Assembly: GCA_022615255.1 (NCBI GenBank)
Contig: JAKEHC010000136.1
Coordinates: 1 to 9,986 of the forward strand
DNA length: 9,986 nucleotides
Source of the DNA: Candidatus Dadabacteria bacterium
GTDB lineage: Bacteria > Desulfobacterota_D > UBA1144 > Nemesobacterales > CSP1-2
Direction of reading: 5' to 3'
Positions 1-5,572 of the stretch are shown piece by piece. A model generated the notes under the pieces. It ran no database searches, was not told the DNA's origin, and was given only the letters and a program-made list of their open reading frames with translations. The position numbers were made by a program, and so were the translations under genes. Numbering within the stretch: the first letter of the stretch is position 1; every line of letters starts with the position of its first letter.

Positions 1-286
1 AAAACACCCAATGAATTTCTCAGAGATTATCAATTAACAAATCCGCCATATGTGTGTACCTAAAACATTTTAATTAACTGATCTTTATAGATTCCTAATC
101 CAAGCAATTAGCACTTAATACCCTCGTAACCAGGAATCTGCAATTGCCGCTATTGCGACAACAAAAACGGGACTAGAAAGTCTTGCTTATCCGCTGATGT
201 TTAATAACAAAACGACCGATAGACGGGGTTTTCCGACCCCGTCCAGGTGAATAGGATAATTTTGGTAGCCTGAATGTGTGAGGGAA
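1..286. other. Non-coding stretch at window start
   Basis: I see no supportable gene here on either strand. All frames are broken by stops within a few dozen codons and none has a ribosome binding site. The stretch is AT-rich apart from one GC-rich hairpin at 222-243. A plus-strand frame near 129-197 shows a CxCxxC-like string but has no start codon and no other family signature, so I do not call it. Confidence 0.6.
222..243. other. Perfect 8-bp GC-rich hairpin
   Basis: GACGGGGT (222-229) pairs exactly with ACCCCGTC (236-243) around a six-base loop, TTTCCG. No T-run follows on either strand, so it is not a classical Rho-independent terminator. Its arms do not resemble the paired-hairpin elements elsewhere in the window. 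It may be the 3' end of a gene lying before the window, or a separate repeat. Confidence 0.55.
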
Positions 287-374
287 ATTAAGGAGGTCTA
301 AAGACCTATGCTACGTTAAACAAAAAATGTAGCGGCGACCTTTAGGTCGCCACCAGTTATCAGTTGGTCTTAAT
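287..374. repeat. Paired-hairpin element A (imperfect inverted repeat)
   Basis: Two hairpins lie in opposite orientation. The left is AGGT-CTAAAG-ACCT (294-307). The right is GGCGACC-TTTA-GGTCGCC (334-351). Their loop cores, CTAAAG (298-303) and CTTTAG (340-345), are reverse complements. The inner flanks GCTAC (310-314) and GTAGC (329-333) also pair, as do ATTAAG (287-292) and CTTAAT (369-374) at the outside. The stem arms differ in sequence between the two halves, yet each is self-complementary. It starts 11 bases beyond the stop of the neighbouring minus-strand gene. The layout matches elements B, C and D and resembles REP/BIME-type or small non-autonomous repeats, which is inference. Confidence 0.7.
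321..351 (-). terminator. Probable Rho-independent terminator of the secreted-protein gene
   Basis: Read on the minus strand, GGCGACC-TAAA-GGTCGCC (351 to 334) is a perfect 7-bp GC-rich stem with a four-base loop. After GCTACA it is followed by TTTTTT (327-322). It begins about 35 bases past the stop codon at 386. The six-base gap between stem and T-run is longer than ideal, so efficiency is uncertain. The stem is also the right half of element A. Confidence 0.5.
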
Positions 375-385
375 GTGAGAGGATT

Positions 386-1507
386 CTACTGTCCGTAATA
401 AAGCTTCATGGTGGGCTTGTTTAGTCTGTACATCTTCTCTTTAGCTGCTGCTCTGCATACGACGGCATTTTCCCCCTCAAGTGTGGCACAGGCTTCTAGC
501 GCCTTCTTCTCATCATAATCCGCCAGCTTTTCAATAGCCCCCTCTATGCAAATTGCCTGGTCCTCTGGAGTTCCGTAACCACAGACCTCGGGGAGGAAAC
601 GTGGGTCTCTGGAGATGGCAACCCTATACTCTGAACCTAAGCCGTGAAAGCACCCAAGCCTGAGCGAGCTGGGAAGCGAAAGGCACTCGTCCACAAGCTT
701 TTTTCTCCTATTCCCTCGCAAGGCTCGAAGGATTTCGGCAACCTTATAGCGGTAACACGCCGCTGGGTATTTTGTGTAGGTATCACACGGATAGTGAAGA
801 CTTTGTGGCTGGTTAAGGTTCTCTTTTTTCCCTGTTACTAGAAGCTCCATGAAGACGCCTGTTGCGCAGTAGTACCCCATGGCAGGGTTTGGAAAGGACG
901 AACAAGCTTTGAGGGATTCTTCGACGTCGTTACCCGAGACAAACATAAGAGCGTGTCCGATACCGTGAGCACAGTTTCCCGGCTTGTGCATCTCAGCAAT
1001 CTTGCCCTCTTTGCAGAAGTTGTCCATCTTCGCTGTGATATCCTGAAGCGTAGAACTGCCTAATGCCTCCATCAAGGCTCCGTGCATACATCCGGATGTA
1101 CACCGGGTCTTGCACTCTCTGAGTGTCTTGTCAATTTCTTTGACACGGGCAAAGATCGCTTGCCCTAGCTCGTGCGCCTGTGTGTGGCAGTAGGGATATT
1201 TGGCTTCAAGGAAATCAAGCATGAATTCCGATCCCAATGAATTAAGGTACTTTTCAAAAATTAGGCGTTTCTTGGAGCCAGCGGAGTTGTAATCTATACC
1301 GAACTGCATCATGGTTGCAACATTAAGAGCGGGCAGGGGAGGTGTCGTAGAGCTTCTTCGATGCACTTCGCCTATCTCCATCTCATCTAATGGAGATGGA
1401 TTAGTAACAAAACCCATTCCAGATGCTAACGTGTTAAGTACGAAATTGCTGAGGAATATGAAAAACCATATAAGAATCCTACATCTGATCCATTCGGTCT
1501 TGTACAT
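386..1507 (-). CDS. Secreted cysteine-rich repeat protein of unknown function
   Basis: 373 residues from the ATG at 1507; I do not recognise a named family. Residues 1-28 form a signal peptide: a charged start (KTEWIRCR), a hydrophobic core (ILIWFFIFL onward) and a likely cut after TLA at 28. The mature part has 16 cysteines. Eight fall at anchors 107, 140, 179, 214, 251, 286, 320 and 351, spaced 31-39 residues, often as C-x-H-G or C-x-x-G (CMHG, CAHGIGHA, CFHG, CIEG). From 179 onward each anchor has a partner Cys 10-14 residues before it; the one at 140 has C132 and C136. This suggests tandem helical hairpins each closed by a disulfide, like Sel1-type cysteine-rich proteins, and export to an oxidising compartment. 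A TTG at 1516 is a poorer start: the AGGA at 1517-1520 touches it but lies 9 bases from the ATG. Metal binding by the His residues is possible but unproven. Confidence 0.88.
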   Translation of the reverse strand: MYKTEWIRCRILIWFFIFLSNFVLNTLASGMGFVTNPSPLDEMEIGEVHRRSSTTPPLPALNVATMMQFGIDYNSAGSKKRLIFEKYLNSLGSEFMLDFLEAKYPYCHTQAHELGQAIFARVKEIDKTLRECKTRCTSGCMHGALMEALGSSTLQDITAKMDNFCKEGKIAEMHKPGNCAHGIGHALMFVSGNDVEESLKACSSFPNPAMGYYCATGVFMELLVTGKKENLNQPQSLHYPCDTYTKYPAACYRYKVAEILRALRGNRRKKLVDECLSLPSSLRLGCFHGLGSEYRVAISRDPRFLPEVCGYGTPEDQAICIEGAIEKLADYDEKKALEACATLEGENAVVCRAAAKEKMYRLNKPTMKLYYGQ

Positions 1508-1516
1508 TGTTTTCAA

Positions 1517-1520
1517 TCCT
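1517..1520 (-). promoter_or_regulatory. Ribosome binding site that decides the start of the secreted-protein gene
   Basis: AGGA on the minus strand sits 9 bases before the ATG at 1507 and directly against an in-frame TTG at 1516. The spacing favours the ATG. A TATAAT string at 1521-1526 just upstream is probably chance: it has no -35 partner at 16-18 bases and would leave almost no leader. Confidence 0.5.
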
Positions 1521-1605
1521 ATTATAAGCCCTCGGTTTAAATAGCGACTTTACGTTGCGGTTTCCCACACCCCAATGTCAAAGAATAGAATTTATACAGA
1601 AACAA

Positions 1606-1634
1606 ACTATATTACAACCGTAATTTAGTATCAA
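1606..1634 (-). promoter_or_regulatory. Sigma70-type promoter for the secreted-protein gene
   Basis: On the minus strand TTGATA (1634-1629) and TATAGT (1611-1606) are separated by exactly 17 bases. Each matches the consensus at five of six positions. Transcription would start near 1599, giving a leader of about 90 bases before the ATG at 1507. This is the best promoter match I found in the window. Confidence 0.55.
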
Positions 1635-1657
1635 TTTTTTGCTCTTATATAGTTCCA

Positions 1658-1699
1658 TTAAATCTTCCTTGCAGATGCTTTGGTTCTCTCTTCAGTCAT
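1658..1699 (-). CDS. Possible 13-codon mini-ORF with a perfect Shine-Dalgarno
   Basis: Minus strand: AGGAGGA (1710-1704), four bases, then ATG at 1699 and 13 codons (MTEERTKASARKI) ending in TAA at 1658. The ribosome binding site is the strongest in the window. The frame lies upstream of the promoter at 1606-1634, so it is not in that transcript's leader. It may be a small peptide gene, a leader for a longer transcript, or the surviving start of a decayed gene. No homology can be judged at this length. Confidence 0.2.
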   Translation of the reverse strand: MTEERTKASARKI

Positions 1700-1801
1700 A
1701 CTGTCCTCCTGACCTTTATCATAGCGGTGATTTTCAGACTATACCCATCCTAACTTTACTTTAAAATTTCTCATTAACAATATAAGATTAAATTGACGTT
1801 A

Positions 1802-4471
1802 ATGAGCACTAGAAACCTGGATAAGATTTTTAACCCTAAATCCATTGCCCTTATAGGTGCAAGCGACGCTAGCGGTAAACTAGGGTACACATTCTTCCGT
1901 AACTTGATTCAGGGCGGGTTTAAGGGTCCAATCTATCCGGTAAATCCCAAGTATAAAACTATTCAAGGTAAGCAGGCATATGAGTCAGTTGTTGATATAA
2001 GGGAGGAGGTAGACCTCGCTGTTATTGTGACGCCGATAGATGCCGTCCCCGAGATCATAAAGGATTGTGGGAATAAAAAAATACCTGGGGCTATTATAAT
2101 CTCTGCAGGTGGAAAAGAGGTAGGGGAAAAAGGAAGAGAAATCGAGAAGAAAATACTTGAGGAGGCGAGTAAAGGGGGTATCCGAATTATAGGTCCAAAT
2201 TGTCTTGGAATAATACGTTCAAGTATAGGGCTAAACGCAACCTTCTCTCATAGGATGGCTCTTCAGGGAAAACTGGCTTTTATCTCTCAGAGTGGGGCGC
2301 TTTGCACGGCAATCTTGGACAGGTCTTTCAAGGATAATATAGGCTTCAGTTATTTTATAAGTATCGGTTCTATGGCAGATGTAGACTTTGGGGACCTCGT
2401 TGATTATCTGGGCAGTAGCGAAGAGGTATCTAGTATTATCCTTTACATAGAGTCCCTGAGCAATACAAGAAAGTTTATGAGTGCGGCTCGTGCTGTATCT
2501 CGTGTGAAACCCATTATTGCAATGAAATCAGGAAGGAGTCAGGCAGGGGCTCAGGCTGCCTCATCTCACACAGGCGCTTTGGCGGGGGAGGACGATGTTT
2601 ACGATGCCGCATTCAAGCGTGCTGGGATCATAAGGGTCAGGACTATCAAAGAGCTATTTAACTGTGCTGAGAGCCTGTCTAAACAACCAAGGACTCACGG
2701 TCCACGCCTAGGGATTATTACAAACGCAGGTGGGCCCGGGGTTGTAGCAGCAGATACACTTGCCGAGTGGGGGCACGAGCCTGCTTTCTTATCGGAAGAA
2801 ACAATCGAGCGGCTCAGCTCTGTCTTGCCTCCTCATTGGAGTAGAAGAAACCCCGTTGACATTATAGGAGATGCAACACCAGAACGCTACTCCGATGCTA
2901 TACGCATCGTACTCCAGACGGAGGATATAGATGGACTGCTTGTGATGTTAACCCCGCAGGCTGTGACCAGTCCTGCGGATGTTGCAAGTAGTGTTTCAAG
3001 GTTTGCTCATAAGCAACGCATACCTATCTTTGCTGTCTGGATGGGTGGAGAAGGTGTTGAAAAAGGAATTTCCATTTTAAATAAATCGAATATACCGACC
3101 TACGACACACCCGAAGAAGCTGTAAACACATTTATGTATATGTATTCATACAGTTACAACCTTAAACTTCTTCAAGAAACCCCAAGGGAGCTTCATAAAG
3201 AGCTTAATCTGGAACGCGGTAAGGCGGAGGAGATAATTAAGAAAAAATTAACAGTAGGCTCCAATCTGCTCTCTGAGCCGGAATCGAAGGAGCTCTTTAC
3301 GAGCTATGGAATACCAGTAAATAGGACCGTAATAGCCACATCTCGAGATCAGGCTCTAGAGCTAGCTGTTAACATTGGGTTTCCTGTAGCGCTTAAAATC
3401 CATTCACCTGATATTATTCATAAAACTGAGGCGGGAGGAGTTATCCTGGACCTAAATTCAGAGGAAGAGGTAGAGTCGGCTTATAAAAAGATTATAGAGA
3501 ATGCCAGAAATTATAATCCTGACGCCAGGATTACAGGTGTCACTGTACAAAGGATGATAAAGGAGAGAGGCTATGAGCTAATTTTGGGAAGTAAAAATGA
3601 CATCCTATTTGGCCCCGTGATTCTCTTTGGAATGGGGGGGATAATAACCGAGGTAATAAAAGATAAAGCAATCGGCATTCCTCCACTGAATTCCACTCTG
3701 GCGAGGAGGCTCATGGAAGAGACAAAGGTATATAGGCTTCTAAAAGGCTTTCGTAATAGACCGCCTGTAAATATAGAATCTTTGGAAGAGATCTTAGTTC
3801 GCCTTTCACACCTTGTAACCGATTTTCCGGAGATTGGGGAAGTAGATATTAACCCGTTATTCGTGAACGAGAACTCTGTCTTAGCTTTGGATGCTAGGGT
3901 TATAATCAAACCGACAAGTTTGAGACCACCTGAGCACATGGTAATAAGTCCGTATCCTCACCGTTATGAGACTCGTTGGGCTTTAACGGATGGAACGCCT
4001 TTACTCCTTCGCCCTATTAAGCCTGAGGACGAGGGTATGATGATAGAGCTTTTTAAAACCTTTTCTGATACAACAATCCTATTTCGGTTCTTTCAAATTT
4101 TAAAATCTATGTCTCATGAGCAGATTGCCCGCTATACTCAAATAGACTACGACCGTGATATGGCTATTGTTGCTGTGGAAGAGAGCGTAGAAAAAGATCG
4201 TATTCTTGGTGTAGGAAGGTTAACCTATTACCCAAACTTGGAGTCATCTGAGTTTTCTGTAGTTGTAGGAGACCCCTGGCAGAGGAAAGGGCTTGGAACA
4301 AAGCTTTTACACATGTGTATAAGCATAGCAAAAGAAAAAGGGGTCCGCCTTCTCTGGGGCGACATAATGGCAGAGAATGAAAGAATGATTAATCTCTGCA
4401 AAAAGCTAGGCTTTAATGTGAGTTGGCAACATGGGCAAGGAATAGCTAGAGCTACAATGGAATTAAAGTAA
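1802..4471 (+). CDS. ADP-forming acetate/acyl-CoA ligase fused to a GNAT N-acetyltransferase
   Basis: 889 residues from the ATG at 1802; an in-frame TTG at 1793 would add three. Neither has a clear ribosome binding site. Order of domains: CoA-binding Rossmann fold (about 5-135, IALIGAS at 15-21); succinyl-CoA-ligase-like domain with SQSGAL at 162-167 and SSHTGALAG, whose His is residue 256; a third ligase domain (about 300-455, TNAGGPGVVAAD); ATP-grasp domain (about 485-705, SPDIIHKTEAGGV with H540, FGMGGIITEV, EVDINPLF); GNAT domain (about 730-889) with the acetyl-CoA loop QRKGLG at 827-832. Known family chemistry: acyl-CoA + ADP + phosphate gives acid + ATP + CoA, through phosphohistidine intermediates. 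Both expected histidines are present, so the ligase part should be active. That differs from the Pat/YfiQ lysine acetyltransferases of enterobacteria, which share this layout but lack the first His. The GNAT target, probably protein lysines, is inferred. Cytoplasmic, monocistronic. Confidence 0.93.
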   Translation: MSTRNLDKIFNPKSIALIGASDASGKLGYTFFRNLIQGGFKGPIYPVNPKYKTIQGKQAYESVVDIREEVDLAVIVTPIDAVPEIIKDCGNKKIPGAIIISAGGKEVGEKGREIEKKILEEASKGGIRIIGPNCLGIIRSSIGLNATFSHRMALQGKLAFISQSGALCTAILDRSFKDNIGFSYFISIGSMADVDFGDLVDYLGSSEEVSSIILYIESLSNTRKFMSAARAVSRVKPIIAMKSGRSQAGAQAASSHTGALAGEDDVYDAAFKRAGIIRVRTIKELFNCAESLSKQPRTHGPRLGIITNAGGPGVVAADTLAEWGHEPAFLSEETIERLSSVLPPHWSRRNPVDIIGDATPERYSDAIRIVLQTEDIDGLLVMLTPQAVTSPADVASSVSRFAHKQRIPIFAVWMGGEGVEKGISILNKSNIPTYDTPEEAVNTFMYMYSYSYNLKLLQETPRELHKELNLERGKAEEIIKKKLTVGSNLLSEPESKELFTSYGIPVNRTVIATSRDQALELAVNIGFPVALKIHSPDIIHKTEAGGVILDLNSEEEVESAYKKIIENARNYNPDARITGVTVQRMIKERGYELILGSKNDILFGPVILFGMGGIITEVIKDKAIGIPPLNSTLARRLMEETKVYRLLKGFRNRPPVNIESLEEILVRLSHLVTDFPEIGEVDINPLFVNENSVLALDARVIIKPTSLRPPEHMVISPYPHRYETRWALTDGTPLLLRPIKPEDEGMMIELFKTFSDTTILFRFFQILKSMSHEQIARYTQIDYDRDMAIVAVEESVEKDRILGVGRLTYYPNLESSEFSVVVGDPWQRKGLGTKLLHMCISIAKEKGVRLLWGDIMAENERMINLCKKLGFNVSWQHGQGIARATMELK

Positions 4472-4510
4472 TGTCGGCTTGCAAAATTGTGGTATTTAGA
4501 TATATCAACG

Positions 4511-4565
4511 GGATGGCAACGAGTCTTGCTCGTTGCCGCTCACCAGCAAGACTGGTGGGCTATCC
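4511..4565. repeat. Paired-hairpin element B with complementary loops
   Basis: Hairpin 1 is a perfect 9-bp stem, GGCAACGAG (4515-4523) with CTCGTTGCC (4529-4537), loop TCTTG. Hairpin 2 is CACCAG (4541-4546) with CTGGTG (4552-4557), loop CAAGA; flanking GCT and GGC lengthen it to 9 bp with one G-T pair. The cores AGTCTTGCT (4522-4530) and AGCAAGACT (4545-4553) are exact reverse complements. GGAT (4511-4514) and ATCC (4562-4565) pair at the outer ends. The outer stem parts differ between the halves (AACG/CGTT against CACC/GGTG) but stay paired within each hairpin. It lies 39 bases after the synthetase stop. Confidence 0.8.
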
Positions 4566-4574
4566 TTTTGTTTT
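4538..4574 (+). terminator. Possible terminator of the synthetase gene
   Basis: The second hairpin of element B (4538-4560) is followed by TATCC and then TTTTGTTTT (4566-4574). Stem strength and the T-rich tail fit a Rho-independent terminator for the gene ending at 4471, although the tail starts five bases after the stem and is interrupted by a G. Confidence 0.4.
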
Positions 4575-4596
4575 CTACTTTTCGATTAGTTATATC
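4568..4596 (+). promoter_or_regulatory. Weak candidate promoter for the VIT-type transporter
   Basis: TTGTTT (4568-4573), 17 bases, then TATATC (4591-4596). The -35 matches only three consensus positions and the -10 four. It would give a leader of about 18 bases before the ATG at 4621. It overlaps the T-rich tail of element B, so it may be chance in AT-rich DNA. Confidence 0.25.
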
Positions 4597-4620
4597 GAAC
4601 TCATGTTAAATTAATTAGTT

Positions 4621-5328
4621 ATGCCGATAAAAAATGATAAAGAGTCATCTAAAGGTTCTTATCTATCTGATTTTGTATACGGTGGAATAGACGGTTCCGT
4701 AACTACTTTCGCAGTTGTATCAGGTGTAGTTGGAGCATCGCTTTCTTCTTCGATAGTTCTTATCTTGGGTTTTGCGAATCTTTTTGCAGACGGTTTTTCT
4801 ATGGCAGTTGGAAATTATTTGAGTACAAAATCTAAGAAAGAATATATTGAGAAGATAAGAAAAGCCGAAGAGGTCTCGATTCACAGTATTCCTGATGAAG
4901 AAAGGACTGAAATTAAAGAGATTTTTAAAGAAAAGGGGTTTTCCGGAGGACAGCTTGATGAAGCAGTAAAGATTATTACGAGTAATAAAGATGTATGGGT
5001 AGATACTATGATGAAAGACGAATTTGGGTTACTGGAAGAAAAGAAATCACCTATAAAAGGTGCCCTTGTGACTTTTATGGCATTCAATTTAATAGGATTC
5101 GTACCTCTTCTCGCTTATATTCTTTCTTATTTATTCCCTTCTCTTAAAGAGCAAACTTTCTTGTTATCTATCATTTTTACATCTTGTGCCTTTTTTATCG
5201 TAGGCTCTGTAAAGGGGAAAATAGTTGATAAAAAGTGGTATTTATCGGGACTCGAGACTCTACTTATAGGAGGGGCTGCCGCAGCGATTGCATTTTTAGC
5301 GGGGTACTTCTTAAAGGGATTAGCTTAG
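4621..5328 (+). CDS. VIT1/CCC1 family iron/manganese transporter
   Basis: 235 residues, the usual size for bacterial members. Five likely membrane segments: about 22-44, 46-66, 148-170, 180-199 and 211-232. The first carries GGIDGSVTTFAVVSG, the family signature with the transport Asp (D24). The second carries ADGFSMAVGNYLS, whose Met (M61) corresponds to a metal-path Met in plant VIT1. Between segments 2 and 3 lies a charged helical domain (about 67-147) with many Glu (EE at 83-84, 93-94, E97, E100) and the motif MMKDEFGL at 130-137. This matches the cytoplasmic metal-binding domain seen in plant VIT1. Known role: moving Fe2+ or Mn2+ out of the cytoplasm, usually with proton exchange. Which metal is used here cannot be read from sequence. 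Start is ATG at 4621 with no clear Shine-Dalgarno. It stands alone between elements B and C. Confidence 0.93.
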   Translation: MPIKNDKESSKGSYLSDFVYGGIDGSVTTFAVVSGVVGASLSSSIVLILGFANLFADGFSMAVGNYLSTKSKKEYIEKIRKAEEVSIHSIPDEERTEIKEIFKEKGFSGGQLDEAVKIITSNKDVWVDTMMKDEFGLLEEKKSPIKGALVTFMAFNLIGFVPLLAYILSYLFPSLKEQTFLLSIIFTSCAFFIVGSVKGKIVDKKWYLSGLETLLIGGAAAAIAFLAGYFLKGLA

Positions 5329-5572
5329 GGTAAATCATACCTAGCCCTTAATTTATTTTGTGGATGCTTTTGACCAGTGGTGCCATTGCCATTTTAGAAT
5401 TTCTCCTATGACTTTGGGCAGAGTCAAAAATGCGCCTCAAGGCACAGTGGGATCGCCATCTTGGTGCGATATAAAGTTGCAGTTGGAACCGCTCCTATCA
5501 AATTTGTAGCACTCTCTTTGATTGATGCTCTGATAAGATAAACTCTAGGCTAGAAATTAAATTTGGAACAAC
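5329..5572. other. Intergenic region with several small hairpins
   Basis: No gene seen. Besides element C (5447-5499) it contains TGACT/AGTCA at 5409-5413 and 5422-5426, and an imperfect TGCGCC/GGCACA stem at 5431-5446. CTCCTAT occurs twice, at 5403-5409 and 5492-5498, which hints that remains of a second element lie to the left of C. No convincing promoter for the ATPase gene was found. Confidence 0.5.
5447..5499. repeat. Paired-hairpin element C, degenerate
   Basis: Left arm 5447-5471 folds as ATCGCCA-TCT-TGGTGCGAT, with one bulged T. It matches the left arm of element D (8371-8395) at 20 of 25 positions. The right arm, read in reverse complement from 5499, begins GATAGGAGCGGTTCC and shares TAGGAGC with the D end. 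Its own stem is poor (GTT/AAC with a two-base loop). The arms therefore face each other as in D, but the right one has decayed or belongs to another subtype. Confidence 0.5.

Larger units (their letters stand above)
1508..1801. other. Divergent intergenic region
   Basis: AT-rich spacer between divergently transcribed genes. It holds the minus-strand promoter at 1606-1634, a 13-codon mini-ORF at 1658-1699, and a TATAAG at 1781-1786 that could be the -10 box of the plus-strand synthetase gene. The TATAAG lies only 15 bases before the ATG at 1802 and has no convincing -35. No paired-hairpin element is present, unlike the other spacers, as expected if those elements are excluded from promoter regions. 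Confidence 0.6.

Noticed and set aside
129..197. Plus-strand frame with a CxCxxC-like string
   Set aside because: No start codon, no ribosome binding site, quick stop and no other recognisable motif; probably chance.
222..243. Hairpin considered as an integron attC site or terminator
   Set aside because: No conserved attC core sites, no integrase, and no T-run on either strand.
1521..1526. TATAAT on the minus strand as a -10 box
   Set aside because: No -35 at 16-18 bases and it would overlap the ribosome binding site; the promoter at 1606-1634 is far better.
3571..3939. Antisense open frame inside the synthetase gene
   Set aside because: It lies opposite the ATP-grasp domain, has no family signature, and the plus-strand frame shows clear catalytic motifs throughout.
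5323..5348. Possible terminator after the VIT transporter
   Set aside because: Only a short bulged stem (AGGGTA with TACCT) can be drawn and no good T-run follows.
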